Positions 46,255 through 57,680 of a stretch of 64,000 nt of DNA are shown one piece after another (position 1 is the stretch's first letter; each line of letters begins with the position of its first letter). A program made the position numbers and the translations under genes. The notes beneath the pieces are model-generated. The model was not told the DNA's origin and did no database searches. It saw only the letters and a program-made list of their open reading frames with translations. This DNA comes from Hyphomicrobiales bacterium (GTDB lineage: Bacteria; Pseudomonadota; Alphaproteobacteria; Rhodospirillales; JACKKN01): contig JACKKN010000018.1 of the NCBI GenBank assembly GCA_024236415.1, positions 16,415 through 80,414 of the forward strand. Reading direction: 5' to 3'.

Positions 46255-46935
46255 TTAACGCTGGGGCTGCTGCTCGAGCGCCCGTTTCTCCACCGCCATG
46301 GGATCGTGGGCCATGATCTCGCCCTTGAAGACCCACACCTTGACGCCGCAGCTGCCGTAGGTGGTGTTGGCCGTGGAGGTGCCGTAATCGATGTCCGCGC
46401 GCAGGGTATGCAGGGGCACCCGGCCCTCGCGGTACCACACGGTGCGGGCGATTTCGGCGCCGCCCAGGCGGCCGGCGCAGTTGATGCGGATGCCCTCGGC
46501 GCCCAGGCGCATGGCCGACTGCACGGCGCGCTTCATGGCGCGGCGGATGGACACCCGGCGCTCCAGCTGCTGCGCCACGTTCTCGGCCACCAGCTGGGCC
46601 TCGATCTCGGGCTTGCGGATCTCGACGATGTTCAGGTGCACGTCGGAACCGGTCATGCGGCTGATTTCCTGGCGCATCTTCTCGATGTCCGCGCCCTTCT
46701 TGCCGATCACCACGCCCGGGCGGGCGGTGTGGATGGTGATGCGGGCCTTCTTGGCCGGGCGCTCGATGACCACGCGCGACACGCCGGCCTGGGCCAGGCG
46801 CTTGTGGATCAGCTCGCGGATCTGCAGGTCCTCGTGCAGCATCGGGCCATAGCCGCCCTTGTCCGCGAACCAGCGCGAATCCCAGGTGCGGTTGATGCCG
46901 ACGCGGAAGCCGACGGGATTGATCTTCTGACCCAT
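46255..46935 (-). CDS. rpsC: 30S ribosomal protein S3
   Basis: 226 residues starting MGQKINPVGFRVGINRTWDSRW, with a KH domain (ITIHTARPGVVIGKKGADIEKMR) and the C-terminal EGIRINCAGRLGGAEIART. It forms part of the mRNA entry tunnel helicase. Its ATG overlaps the rplV stop by one base (TAATG). Confidence 0.97.
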   Translation of the reverse strand: MGQKINPVGFRVGINRTWDSRWFADKGGYGPMLHEDLQIRELIHKRLAQAGVSRVVIERPAKKARITIHTARPGVVIGKKGADIEKMRQEISRMTGSDVHLNIVEIRKPEIEAQLVAENVAQQLERRVSIRRAMKRAVQSAMRLGAEGIRINCAGRLGGAEIARTVWYREGRVPLHTLRADIDYGTSTANTTYGSCGVKVWVFKGEIMAHDPMAVEKRALEQQPQR

Positions 46936-47315
46936 TATGCGGTCTCCTCGAGTTCGCGCACCACCACGCGGAGGTTGCTGAACGGCTTCAGGATCTTGCC
47001 CACGCGGCCGCGGGCGCGGGCCCGCCAGCGCTTCATCATCAGGGCCTTGCCGACGGTGGCCTCGGCCACGTACAGGCGGTCCACGTCCAGCTGGTGGTTG
47101 TTCTCGGCGTTGGCGATGGCCGCCTCCAGCACCTTCTTGACGTCGCCGGCGACGCGGCGGCGCGAGAAGGTGAGCTCGGCCAGGGCCGTCTCAACGCGCT
47201 TGCCGCGGATCGACGCGGCCACCAGGTTCAGCTTGCGCGGGCTGGTGCGCAGCTGCTTGATGCTGGCCATGGCCTCGTTGTCGGACAGGGGCCGATCGGC
47301 TGATTTCTTGCCCAT
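46935..47315 (-). CDS. rplV: 50S ribosomal protein L22
   Basis: 126 residues from the ATG at 47313-47315. L22 features are IRGKRVETALAELTFSRRR, the AIANAENNHQLD helix and the GRVGKILKPFSNLRVVVRE end; the extended hairpin lines the exit tunnel. A long unrelated open frame covers it upstream but the homology starts here. It overlaps rpsC by one base. Confidence 0.96.
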   Translation of the reverse strand: MGKKSADRPLSDNEAMASIKQLRTSPRKLNLVAASIRGKRVETALAELTFSRRRVAGDVKKVLEAAIANAENNHQLDVDRLYVAEATVGKALMMKRWRARARGRVGKILKPFSNLRVVVRELEETA

Positions 47316-47317
47316 GG

Positions 47318-47596
47318 TCAGCCCCTCTTCGACTTCTTGTCGGCGCCGTGGCCGTGATAGGTGCGGGACGGCGAGAACTCGCCGAACTTGTGCCCGATCA
47401 TGTCCTCGGTCACCAGCACCGGCACGAATTTCTGGCCGTTGTAGACGCCGAACGTCAGTCCCACGAACTGCGGCAGGATCGTAGTCCGCCGCGACCAAGT
47501 CTTGATGACCTCGTTGCGCCCCGAGGCGCGCACGGTCTCCGCCTTCTTCAGCAGATACCCGTCGACGAACGGTCCTTTCCAAACGGAGCGAGCCAC
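47318..47596 (-). CDS. rpsS: 30S ribosomal protein S19
   Basis: 92 residues starting MARSVWKGPFVDGYLL, with KTWSRRTTILPQFVGLTFGVYNG and GEFSPSRTYHGHG, all S19 signatures. It sits in the head of the 30S subunit next to S13. It precedes rplV by 2 bp. Confidence 0.97.
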   Translation of the reverse strand: MARSVWKGPFVDGYLLKKAETVRASGRNEVIKTWSRRTTILPQFVGLTFGVYNGQKFVPVLVTEDMIGHKFGEFSPSRTYHGHGADKKSKRG

Positions 47597-47608
47597 CTGC
47601 GCCCTCCT

Positions 47609-48442
47609 CTACTTCTTCTTGGCGTGACGGCGCCGCATGATCAGCGCATCCGTCTTCTTGTTGTTGCGGGTCCGCTTGCCCTTGGTCGGCTTGCCCCACG
47701 GAGTTACCGGGTGGCGGCCGCCCGAGGTGCGGCCCTCGCCGCCGCCGTGCGGGTGATCGATCGGGTTCATGGCCACGCCGCGAACCGCCGGACGCTTGCC
47801 GATCCAGCGCTTGCGGCCGGCCTTGCCCAGCTTGATGTTCTGCTTGTCCGGGTTGCTGACGGCGCCGATGGTGGCCATGCACTCGGCCCGCACCATGCGC
47901 AGCTCGCCGGAGCTGAGGCGCAACTGGGCATAGCCCTGGTCCTTGCCGATCAGCTGCACGTAGGTGCCGGCCGACCGGGCCATCTGGCCGCCCTTGCCGG
48001 GCTTCATCTCCACGTTGTGGACGATGGTGCCGACGGGGATGTTCTGCAGCGGCAGGGCGTTGCCCGGCTTGACGTCGACCCCCGGGCCGGCCACCACCGT
48101 GTCGCCGGCGCGCAGGCGCTGCGGCGCCAGGATGTAGGCCAGCTCGCCGTCCTCGTACTTGATCAGGGCGATGAAGGCCGACCGGTTGGGGTCGTACTCC
48201 AGCCGCTCGACCGTCGCCATCACGTCGAACTTGCTGCGCTTGAAGTCGATGACCCGGTAGCGGCGCTTGTGGCCGCCGCCGCGGCGCCGCGCGGTGATGC
48301 GGCCGGTGTTGTTGCGGCCGCCCTTCTTGCGCAGGCCCTCGGTCAGGGACTTCTCCGGAGCACCCTTCCACAGGGCGGAACGGTCGACCAGGACCAGGCC
48401 CCGCCGTCCGGGCGTCGTCGGTTTGAACTGCTTAAGTGCCAT
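47609..48442 (-). CDS. rplB: 50S ribosomal protein L2
   Basis: 277 residues starting MALKQFKPTTPGRRGLVLVD. The GVAMNPIDHPHGGGEGRTSGG segment includes the conserved histidine implicated in peptidyl transferase function. The basic tail ends MRRRHAKKK. Standard length and position, 12 bp before rpsS. Confidence 0.97.
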   Translation of the reverse strand: MALKQFKPTTPGRRGLVLVDRSALWKGAPEKSLTEGLRKKGGRNNTGRITARRRGGGHKRRYRVIDFKRSKFDVMATVERLEYDPNRSAFIALIKYEDGELAYILAPQRLRAGDTVVAGPGVDVKPGNALPLQNIPVGTIVHNVEMKPGKGGQMARSAGTYVQLIGKDQGYAQLRLSSGELRMVRAECMATIGAVSNPDKQNIKLGKAGRKRWIGKRPAVRGVAMNPIDHPHGGGEGRTSGGRHPVTPWGKPTKGKRTRNNKKTDALIMRRRHAKKK

Positions 48443-48461
48443 GTCTCAGCTCTTTCCCGCC

Positions 48462-48785
48462 TTAGACGCCGGTCGTGACGTCGATGGAATGGCCCTCGGC
48501 CAGGGTCACGACGGCCTTCTTGGTGTCGTTGCGCTTGCCCTTGCGGCCGCGGAACATTTTGATCTTGCCCTTCTGCCGCAGGGTGTTGACCGCCGCCACC
48601 TTGACCTTGAACAGGTCCTCGACGGCGGCCTTGATCTCCAGCTTGCTGGCGTTCAGGGGCACGCGGAAGGACACCTGGTTGTGCTCGGACAGCAAGGTCG
48701 ACTTCTCGGTGATGATCGGGGCCCGGATCAGCTCGTACTTGCGCTCGTTGCTGGGCTGGACCTTCAGGGTACTGTACTTGCTCAT
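48462..48785 (-). CDS. rplW: 50S ribosomal protein L23
   Basis: 107 residues; IRAPIITEKSTLL and VNTLRQKGKIKMFRGRKGKRND are the L23 signatures. It is the docking site for trigger factor and SRP at the tunnel exit. The first 17 residues precede the usual L23 start and include a basic motif. Its ATG overlaps the rplD stop by four bases. Confidence 0.95.
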   Translation of the reverse strand: MSKYSTLKVQPSNERKYELIRAPIITEKSTLLSEHNQVSFRVPLNASKLEIKAAVEDLFKVKVAAVNTLRQKGKIKMFRGRKGKRNDTKKAVVTLAEGHSIDVTTGV

Positions 48786-49402
48786 TTCAACCGCTCCACC
48801 AGCTTCTCGACCGCGTCCTTGGTCAGGACCAGCTTGTCGCGGCGCAGGATGTCGTACACGTTGGCGCCCTGGCTGGGCATCACGTCCAGGCCCACCAAGT
48901 TGGCCGCGGCGCGGGCGAAGTTGGCATCCACCGCCGCACCGTCGATGACCAGGGCGTTGGCCCAGCCCAGGCCCGCCACCTGCTTGGCCAGCAGCGCGGT
49001 GCGGGCCTCCTTCAGGGCCGCCGTCTCCAGCACCACCAGGTTGCCGTCGGCCTGCTTGGCCGACAGGGCGGTCTTGAGGGCCAGCTTGCGCACCTTCTTG
49101 GGCAGCTTGTGGGAATGGTCCCGCGGCACCGGGCCGAAGGCCCTGCCGCCGCCACGCATCTGCGGCACCTTGGTGCTGCCCTGGCGGGCGCGGCCGGAAC
49201 CCTTCTGGCGGAAGGGCTTCTTGGTGCTGCCGGAAACCTCGCTGCGGCCCTTGACCTTGTGGGTGCCGGCGCGGCGCTTGGCCAGCTGCCAGTTGACCGC
49301 CCGGGCCAGCAGGTCGGCGCGGACCTCGACGCCGAACACGGCGTCGTCCAGCTCGATGTCGCCGACCTTCTTGTTGTCAAGGCTGATCACGTCGCACTTC
49401 AT
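48782..49402 (-). CDS. rplD: 50S ribosomal protein L4
   Basis: 206 residues. The tunnel-lining loop KGRSEVSGSTKKPFRQKGSGRARQGS is clear, followed by AFGPVPRDHSHKLPKKVRKLAL. In E. coli L4 represses the S10 operon through its leader; here the leader to examine would be upstream of rpsJ or rpsL. It overlaps rplW by four bases. Confidence 0.96.
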   Translation of the reverse strand: MKCDVISLDNKKVGDIELDDAVFGVEVRADLLARAVNWQLAKRRAGTHKVKGRSEVSGSTKKPFRQKGSGRARQGSTKVPQMRGGGRAFGPVPRDHSHKLPKKVRKLALKTALSAKQADGNLVVLETAALKEARTALLAKQVAGLGWANALVIDGAAVDANFARAAANLVGLDVMPSQGANVYDILRRDKLVLTKDAVEKLVERLK

Positions 49403-49408
49403 GGCCGC

Positions 49409-50272
49409 CTATTCCTTCTTCTCGTCGGCGTCGGACGCGGCCGGCGCGTCGTCGGCAGGGGCTTCTTCAACGGCGGCGGCTTCCTCGGCGGGCGCTTCCC
49501 CGCTGGCGGCTTCCTCGGCAACGGCCTCCTCGGCGGGGGCCTCGTCAACGGGCGCTTCCGCGACAGGGGTCTCCGTGACGGGGGCCTCCTCGACGGCCGC
49601 CTCGGTCAGGGCCGCCGGGAACGGCACGCCTTCGGGCAGGGCCCGCTTGACCGCGTCGGAAACCAGCACGAAGCCGCCCTTGGGACCGGGCACCGCCCCC
49701 TGCAGCAGGATCAGGCCCTCGGCCTCGTCGGCCGAGACCACTTCAAGGTTCTGCACGGTGACGCGCTTGTTGCCCAGCTGGCCGGCCATCTTCTTGCCCT
49801 TGAACACCTTGCCCGGGTCCTGGCACTGGCCGGTGGAGCCCAGGCTGCGGTGGTTGATGGACACGCCGTGCGAAGCGCGCAGGCCGCCGAAGCCGTGCCG
49901 CTTCATGCCGCCGGCGAAGCCCTTGCCGATGGAGGTGCCGATCACGTCCACGAACTGGCCGGCGATGAAGTGGCTGGCCGCCAGCTCGGCGCCCACGTCG
50001 ACCATGGCGTCGTCCGACACGCGGAACTCCACCAGGCGCCGCTTGGGCTCGACCTTGGCCTTGGCGAAGTGGCCGCGCATGGCCTTGGTCAGGTTCTTCA
50101 CCTTGACCCGGCCGCAGCCGAGCTGCAGGGCGGTGTAGCCGTCCCGCTCGGCGGTGCGCTGCGCCACCACCTGGCAGGCGTCCACCTTCAGCACGGTCAC
50201 CGGCACGTGGGTGCCGTCGTCCTTGAAGACGCGCGACATGCCGAGCTTCTGTGCGATCAAACCGGTTCGCAT
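49409..50272 (-). CDS. rplC: 50S ribosomal protein L3 with long acidic C-terminal extension
   Basis: 287 residues. The core (1 to about 215) is normal L3, starting MRTGLIAQKLGMSRVF, with ASHGVSINHRSLGSTGQCQDPGKVFKGKKM near the peptidyl transferase centre. The last 72 residues (encoded by 49409-49627) are Ala/Glu/Pro-rich repeats such as EEAPVTETPVAEAPVDEAP, ending DADEKKE, not part of the usual L3 fold. Such acidic tails on L3 occur in some alphaproteobacteria and should project from the ribosome surface. Confidence 0.95.
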   Translation of the reverse strand: MRTGLIAQKLGMSRVFKDDGTHVPVTVLKVDACQVVAQRTAERDGYTALQLGCGRVKVKNLTKAMRGHFAKAKVEPKRRLVEFRVSDDAMVDVGAELAASHFIAGQFVDVIGTSIGKGFAGGMKRHGFGGLRASHGVSINHRSLGSTGQCQDPGKVFKGKKMAGQLGNKRVTVQNLEVVSADEAEGLILLQGAVPGPKGGFVLVSDAVKRALPEGVPFPAALTEAAVEEAPVTETPVAEAPVDEAPAEEAVAEEAASGEAPAEEAAAVEEAPADDAPAASDADEKKE

Positions 50273-50305
50273 TTTCTCTGTCCTCTTTGGCGCCCGCGCC
50301 GGGCC

Positions 50306-50614
<309 letters not shown>

Positions 50615-50667
50615 GGCTATGCCCAATCAAGTCCGGCGCCGCAGGCGGCGCCGGATGTTCGGTTTCC

Positions 50668-51858
<1,191 letters not shown>

Positions 51859-51888
51859 CTCTGCCTTACTCCGTGTCCGCAGCCTGGA

Positions 51889-53967
<2,079 letters not shown>

Positions 53968-53989
53968 TTTCTTGTTGTCCTTCGTTCGG

Positions 53990-54460
53990 CTACCAGCGGT
54001 AGTGGGAGAAGGCCTTGTTGGCCTCGGCCATGCGGTGCGTGTCCTCGCGCTTCTTCACCGCCGAGCCGCGGTTGTTGGCGGCGTCCAGCAGCTCGCCCGA
54101 CAGGCGCTCGGTCATGGTGTTTTCCGACCGCTTGCGCGCGGTGTCGACGATCCAGCGGATGGCCAGGGCCTGGCGGCGGTCCGAACGGACCTCGACCGGC
54201 ACCTGGTAGGTGGCGCCGCCGACGCGGCGGGAACGCACCTCGACCGAGGGCTTCACGTTGTCGATGGCATCGCGGAACATCTCCAGCGGGCTCTTGCCGC
54301 CCTTCCGCTCCATGATGTCGAAGGCGCCGTAGACGATGCGCTCGGCCGCGGACTTCTTGCCGTCCAGCATGATGCCGTTGATGAACTTGGCCACCACCAG
54401 ATCGCCGTACTTGGGATCGGGCAGAATGTCGCGTTTCTCAGCGGAGTGACGACGGGACAT
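53990..54460 (-). CDS. rpsG: 30S ribosomal protein S7
   Basis: 156 residues; DPKYGDLVVAKFINGIMLDGKKS, the PSVEVRSRRVGGATYQVPVEV strand and the C-terminal HRMAEANKAFSHYRW are S7 signatures. It nucleates the 30S head and contacts E-site tRNA. It lies 18 bp after rpsL. Confidence 0.97.
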   Translation of the reverse strand: MSRRHSAEKRDILPDPKYGDLVVAKFINGIMLDGKKSAAERIVYGAFDIMERKGGKSPLEMFRDAIDNVKPSVEVRSRRVGGATYQVPVEVRSDRRQALAIRWIVDTARKRSENTMTERLSGELLDAANNRGSAVKKREDTHRMAEANKAFSHYRW

Positions 54461-54478
54461 GACGGTCGATACCTCTGA

Positions 54479-54850
54479 TTACTTGGGCCGTTTGGCGCCG
54501 TATTTCGAACGCCGCTGGCGGCGGTCGGATACGCCCTGGGTGTCCAGGGTGCCGCGGATGATGTGGTAGCGCACGCCGGGCAGGTCCTTGACGCGGCCGC
54601 CGCGGATCATCACCACCGAGTGTTCCTGCAGGTTGTGGCCCTCGCCGGGGATGTAGCTGGTGACCTCGAAGCCGTTGGTCAGGCGCACGCGGGCGACCTT
54701 GCGCAGGGCGGAGTTGGGCTTCTTCGGCGTCGTCGTATAGACGCGCGTGCACACGCCGCGCTTCTGCGGACAGGCCTCCAGGGCCGGAACCTTGTTACGC
54801 TCCACCGGCGACTTGCGCGGCTTGCGAATGAGTTGGTTGATCGTCGGCAT
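54479..54850 (-). CDS. rpsL: 30S ribosomal protein S12
   Basis: 123 residues starting MPTINQLIRKPRKSPVERNKVPALE, with the decoding-site loops TTTPKKPNSALRK and RGGRVKDLPGVRYHIIRG. Both lysines at the positions where streptomycin resistance mutations arise are wild type. It is the first gene of the ribosomal run and begins after a 213-nt structured leader. Confidence 0.98.
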   Translation of the reverse strand: MPTINQLIRKPRKSPVERNKVPALEACPQKRGVCTRVYTTTPKKPNSALRKVARVRLTNGFEVTSYIPGEGHNLQEHSVVMIRGGRVKDLPGVRYHIIRGTLDTQGVSDRRQRRSKYGAKRPK

Positions 54851-55063
54851 GCCGTGTCTTTCCTAACCCTCGGGCTCGTTCATATGCGCGCGCACCGCTG
54901 TCGACGGAACCCCCGTCACGGTGCAAAACACCGACCCAAGGGCCGTTGCCGCGTCCCTTTGGCGGTGTCACCTCCGCTTCGCAAAGCGGAAAACCAGATT
55001 TTCATTTCTCAAGGGCGACTGCGTCTGAACCGGACGGTTCACCACCAACCCCCTTGCGGAGAG
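54851..55063 (-). promoter_or_regulatory. Long structured 5' leader of rpsL
   Basis: Between the candidate start of transcription (about 55,063) and the rpsL ATG there are about 213 nt without an open frame of interest. It holds a perfect hairpin (54974-54979 with 54984-54989, four-base loop) and GC-rich inverted segments such as CACCG/CGGTG nearer the ATG. It could carry an autoregulatory site for a ribosomal protein such as S7 or L4, but no consensus was recognised. Confidence 0.5.
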
Positions 55064-55069
55064 GGCCGC

Positions 55070-55098
55070 ATACTATTCACGGGGCCTACACCAGTCAA
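55070..55098 (-). promoter_or_regulatory. Candidate sigma70 promoter of the str-S10-spc-alpha run
   Basis: Minus-strand TTGACT (55093-55098), 17-bp spacer, TAGTAT (55070-55075). Five of six -35 and four of six -10 bases match consensus. It lies between the gamma-carbonic anhydrase gene and rpsL, in the 327-bp gap, and is the only promoter I see for the long run. Confidence 0.75.
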
Positions 55099-55177
55099 GC
55101 ATAGATTACGGCATGCGAATGGACGGCAAAACCGCCGGATTCCCGGGCCATACGGGGCCTTTCCGGTGGCCCCGGGC

Positions 55178-55765
55178 TTACCCCTCGCGGGTCGCGGCGA
55201 AGGCCGCCTGGGCCTCGGCGGTCATGCGGGCGAAGGCCCGGGCCGCCTCTTCGCCGTCCCAGGCCCGGTGGTTGCCGGCGGCGTAGGCCCGTGCGTTCTC
55301 GTAGTAGGCCAGGGCGTTGACCCGGTTGGCGACGAAGTTGTTGCGCGTCTTCACCACCGCGCCCGGCGTGCCCATGACGATGGAGTTGTCGGGAATCACC
55401 GTGTTCTCCTTGAGGAACGTGTGCCCGGCGACGATGCAGTTGTCGCCGATGACGCAGCCGTCCATGACCGTGGTGTTGATGCCGATCAGGCAATTGTCGC
55501 CGATGGTGCAGCCGTGCAGCGTGCAGTGGTGGGTGATGGAGCAGTAGTCGCCGACCACGGTCGGGGTCGCGAAGGCGATGTGGATCATCACGAAATCCTG
55601 GATGTTGCTGAACCGGCCGATGCGCACGTGCTGGGTCTCGGCGCGGATCACGCTGTTGGGCCACAGGCTGCTGCCCTCCTCCAGGGTCACGTGGCCATAG
55701 GCCTGGGCGCTGGGATGCACGAAGGCGGGGTCGTTCAGCACCACGCCGAGTCCGAAGGTGTGCAT
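55178..55765 (-). CDS. Gamma-carbonic anhydrase-like hexapeptide-repeat protein
   Basis: A 195-residue left-handed beta-helix protein (repeats such as VVGDYC, TIGDNCLIG, VIGDNCIVAG) of the gamma-CA/PaaY/CaiE family. The zinc ligands His62 (MIHIAF), His79 and His84 (ITHHCTLHGC) have the right spacing. The C-terminal 40 residues form helices that cap the trimer. Possible roles are bicarbonate supply or a thioesterase role as in PaaY. It follows the VOC gene by 4 bp and ends 80 bp before the rpsL promoter; the rpoC gene that often precedes rpsL is absent here. Confidence 0.85.
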   Translation of the reverse strand: MHTFGLGVVLNDPAFVHPSAQAYGHVTLEEGSSLWPNSVIRAETQHVRIGRFSNIQDFVMIHIAFATPTVVGDYCSITHHCTLHGCTIGDNCLIGINTTVMDGCVIGDNCIVAGHTFLKENTVIPDNSIVMGTPGAVVKTRNNFVANRVNALAYYENARAYAAGNHRAWDGEEAARAFARMTAEAQAAFAATREG

Positions 55766-55769
55766 GGCG

Positions 55770-56153
55770 TCAATCCTCGTAGCGGGAGATTTCGATCAGG
55801 TTGCCGTCGGGGTCGCGGATATAGACCGATTCCAGGGGGCCCACGGCGCCGGTGCGGGCCACCGGCCCCTCCTCCACCGCCACCGCCTGGGCCGACAGGT
55901 GGGCGAGCACGGCGTCCATGGACGAATCGGTGATGAAGCACAGGTCGCCCGAGCCCGGCGTGGGCCGGGCCGCCTTGGGCTCGAACTCGCGCCCGGCCGG
56001 GTGCAGGTTGATCTTCTGGCGGCCGAAGGCCAGGGCGGTGCGCCCCTGGGCGAAGGTCACCGTCTCCATGCCCAGGACACGGTTATAGAAGTCGCAGGTC
56101 CGCTCGATGGAATCCACGGTCAGGACCAGGTGGTCCAGGCGCTCGATCCTCAT
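55770..56153 (-). CDS. VOC (glyoxalase/bleomycin resistance) family protein
   Basis: A 127-residue two-module VOC protein. The N-terminal ERLDHLVLTVDSIERTCDFYNRVLGME and C-terminal VYIRDPDGNLIEIS contain the usual metal ligands (His at the first beta strand, Glu in the last), so it probably binds a divalent metal. Substrate is unknown. The ATG at 56151-56153 is chosen because the fold starts there; the open frame upstream is low in similarity. It overlaps nothing and is divergent from bcp. Confidence 0.82.
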   Translation of the reverse strand: MRIERLDHLVLTVDSIERTCDFYNRVLGMETVTFAQGRTALAFGRQKINLHPAGREFEPKAARPTPGSGDLCFITDSSMDAVLAHLSAQAVAVEEGPVARTGAVGPLESVYIRDPDGNLIEISRYED

Positions 56154-56285
56154 GCCCCCTCCTCCGCGCGGCGATCCGGCGCGCAGCATGGGGGGAATCG
56201 GGGACCGGGGCAACGCCTTTCCCCCTGGATCGTTGTCGGCGCAGGGACTATATGACTGGCGGGCCGCGCCGGCCGGCGGCGGCCC

Positions 56286-56309
56286 CGGGAACGGGAACGG
56301 GAACGGGAC
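56286..56309. repeat. Tandem CGGGAA repeats upstream of bcp
   Basis: Three copies of CGGGAA plus a variant fourth (CGGGAC), just before the AGGAGG ribosome binding site of bcp. Copy-number change would alter promoter-to-RBS distance rather than the coding frame. Confidence 0.85.
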
Positions 56310-56322
56310 GAGGAGGTTGGAC

Positions 56323-56784
56323 ATGGTGGCGGAAGGCGACAAGGCCCCGAACTTCGAGAAGCAGACCGACGGCGGCGGCACCCTGTCGCTGACGGCCCTG
56401 AAGGGGCGCAAGGTGGTGCTCTATTTCTATCCCAAGGACGACACCCCCGGCTGCACCACCGAGGCCCAGGGCTTCCGCGACGCCATCAGGGAGTTCGACG
56501 CCGCCGGCGCCACCGTGATCGGCGTGTCCAAGGATTCGGTGGCCCGCCACGACAAGTTCAAGGCCAAGTACGACCTGCCCTTCGCCCTGGTGTCGGACGA
56601 CGACGGCAGCCTGTGCGAGGCCTATGGCGTCTGGGTCGAGAAGAAGAACTACGGCCGCGCCTACATGGGGATCGAGCGTTCCACCTTCCTGATCGGCGCC
56701 GACGGCAAGGTCGCCAAGGCTTGGCGCAAGGTCCGGGTCAAGGGGCACGTGGACGCCGTGCTGGCCGCCGCCCGCGACCTGTGA
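56323..56784 (+). CDS. bcp: Thioredoxin-dependent thiol peroxidase (Bcp)
   Basis: A 153-residue peroxiredoxin of the PrxQ/Bcp group that reduces H2O2 and organic hydroperoxides. The peroxidatic Cys44 is in YPKDDTPGCTTEAQGF. The resolving cysteine that E. coli Bcp has five residues later (TPGCTVQACG) is Gln49 here, so this is a one-Cys variant. RBS AGGAGG precedes the ATG at 56323. It is coupled by a four-base overlap to the DUF455 gene. Confidence 0.92.
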   Translation: MVAEGDKAPNFEKQTDGGGTLSLTALKGRKVVLYFYPKDDTPGCTTEAQGFRDAIREFDAAGATVIGVSKDSVARHDKFKAKYDLPFALVSDDDGSLCEAYGVWVEKKNYGRAYMGIERSTFLIGADGKVAKAWRKVRVKGHVDAVLAAARDL

Positions 56785-57611
56785 CCGGCGCGCCGGCCAC
56801 CCTGACGGCGGCGGCGGTCCGGGTTCTGACCACGGCGCCGGCGGCGGACAAGGTGGCCCTGACCCGCGCCTTCGCCGCCGAACGGCGCGCCGGCGGCCTG
56901 CGCCAGGTCGGCGACGCAAGACCGCCCGACCGCCCGGCCCGGCCGCCCCGGCCCGAGCTGCGGCCGCCCCGGGACATGCCGCGCCGCGCCCCCGGCAGCC
57001 TGGCCGGCCGGGTCGCGTTCCTGCACGCCATCGCCCACATCGAACTGAACGCCATCGACCTGGCCTGGGACATCATCGCCCGGTTCGCCGGCGACGGCCT
57101 GCCCGCCGCCTTCTTCGACGACTGGGTGTCGGTCGCCGCCGACGAGGCCGAGCATTTCGCCCTGCTGGAGGACCGCCTGGGCGAACTGGGGGCCCACTAC
57201 GGCGCCCTGCCCGCCCACGACGGCCTGTGGGAGGCGGCGGAAAGCACCGCCGACGACCTGCTGGCGCGCCTGGCCATCGTGCCCATGAACCTGGAGGCCC
57301 GCGGCCTGGACACCACGCCCACCGCAATCGACCGGCTGCGCCGCCATGGCGACGACGCCTCGGCCGCCGTGCTGGCCCGCATCGCCGACGAGGAGGTGGG
57401 CCACGTGGCCGCCGGCGTGCGCTGGTTCGAGGTCCTGGCCGCGCGCCGGGGCCTGGACCCAGTGGCCGCGTTCCGGCAGATCCTGGCCGAGCGGTTCAAG
57501 GGCCGCCTCAAGGGCCCGTTCAACGGCCCGGCCCGGGCCGCCGCCGGCATGGACACGGCCTATTTCGCGACCGCGCCGGACGCGGCAGCGCGGCCCGCCC
57601 TGGACAACTGA
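56781..57611 (+). CDS. DUF455 ferritin-like protein
   Basis: A 276-residue ferritin-like protein. The metal-binding carboxylates and histidines of the four-helix bundle are seen in IAHIELNAIDLAWDI, DEAEHFALLEDRL, MNLEARGLDTTP and ADEEVGHVAAGVRWFE. It starts with GTG at 56781, overlapping the bcp stop (GTGA), so the peroxidase and this protein are translationally coupled. A role in iron or peroxide handling fits the pairing, but no reaction has been assigned to the family as far as I know. Confidence 0.87.
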   Translation: MTGAPATLTAAAVRVLTTAPAADKVALTRAFAAERRAGGLRQVGDARPPDRPARPPRPELRPPRDMPRRAPGSLAGRVAFLHAIAHIELNAIDLAWDIIARFAGDGLPAAFFDDWVSVAADEAEHFALLEDRLGELGAHYGALPAHDGLWEAAESTADDLLARLAIVPMNLEARGLDTTPTAIDRLRRHGDDASAAVLARIADEEVGHVAAGVRWFEVLAARRGLDPVAAFRQILAERFKGRLKGPFNGPARAAAGMDTAYFATAPDAAARPALDN

Positions 57612-57680
57612 TTCGCGCCGTGCCAAACCGGTCGGGTTCCGCCGGCGCCGCGGTGCCCGCGCGGAGACCAGGAGGACGCC

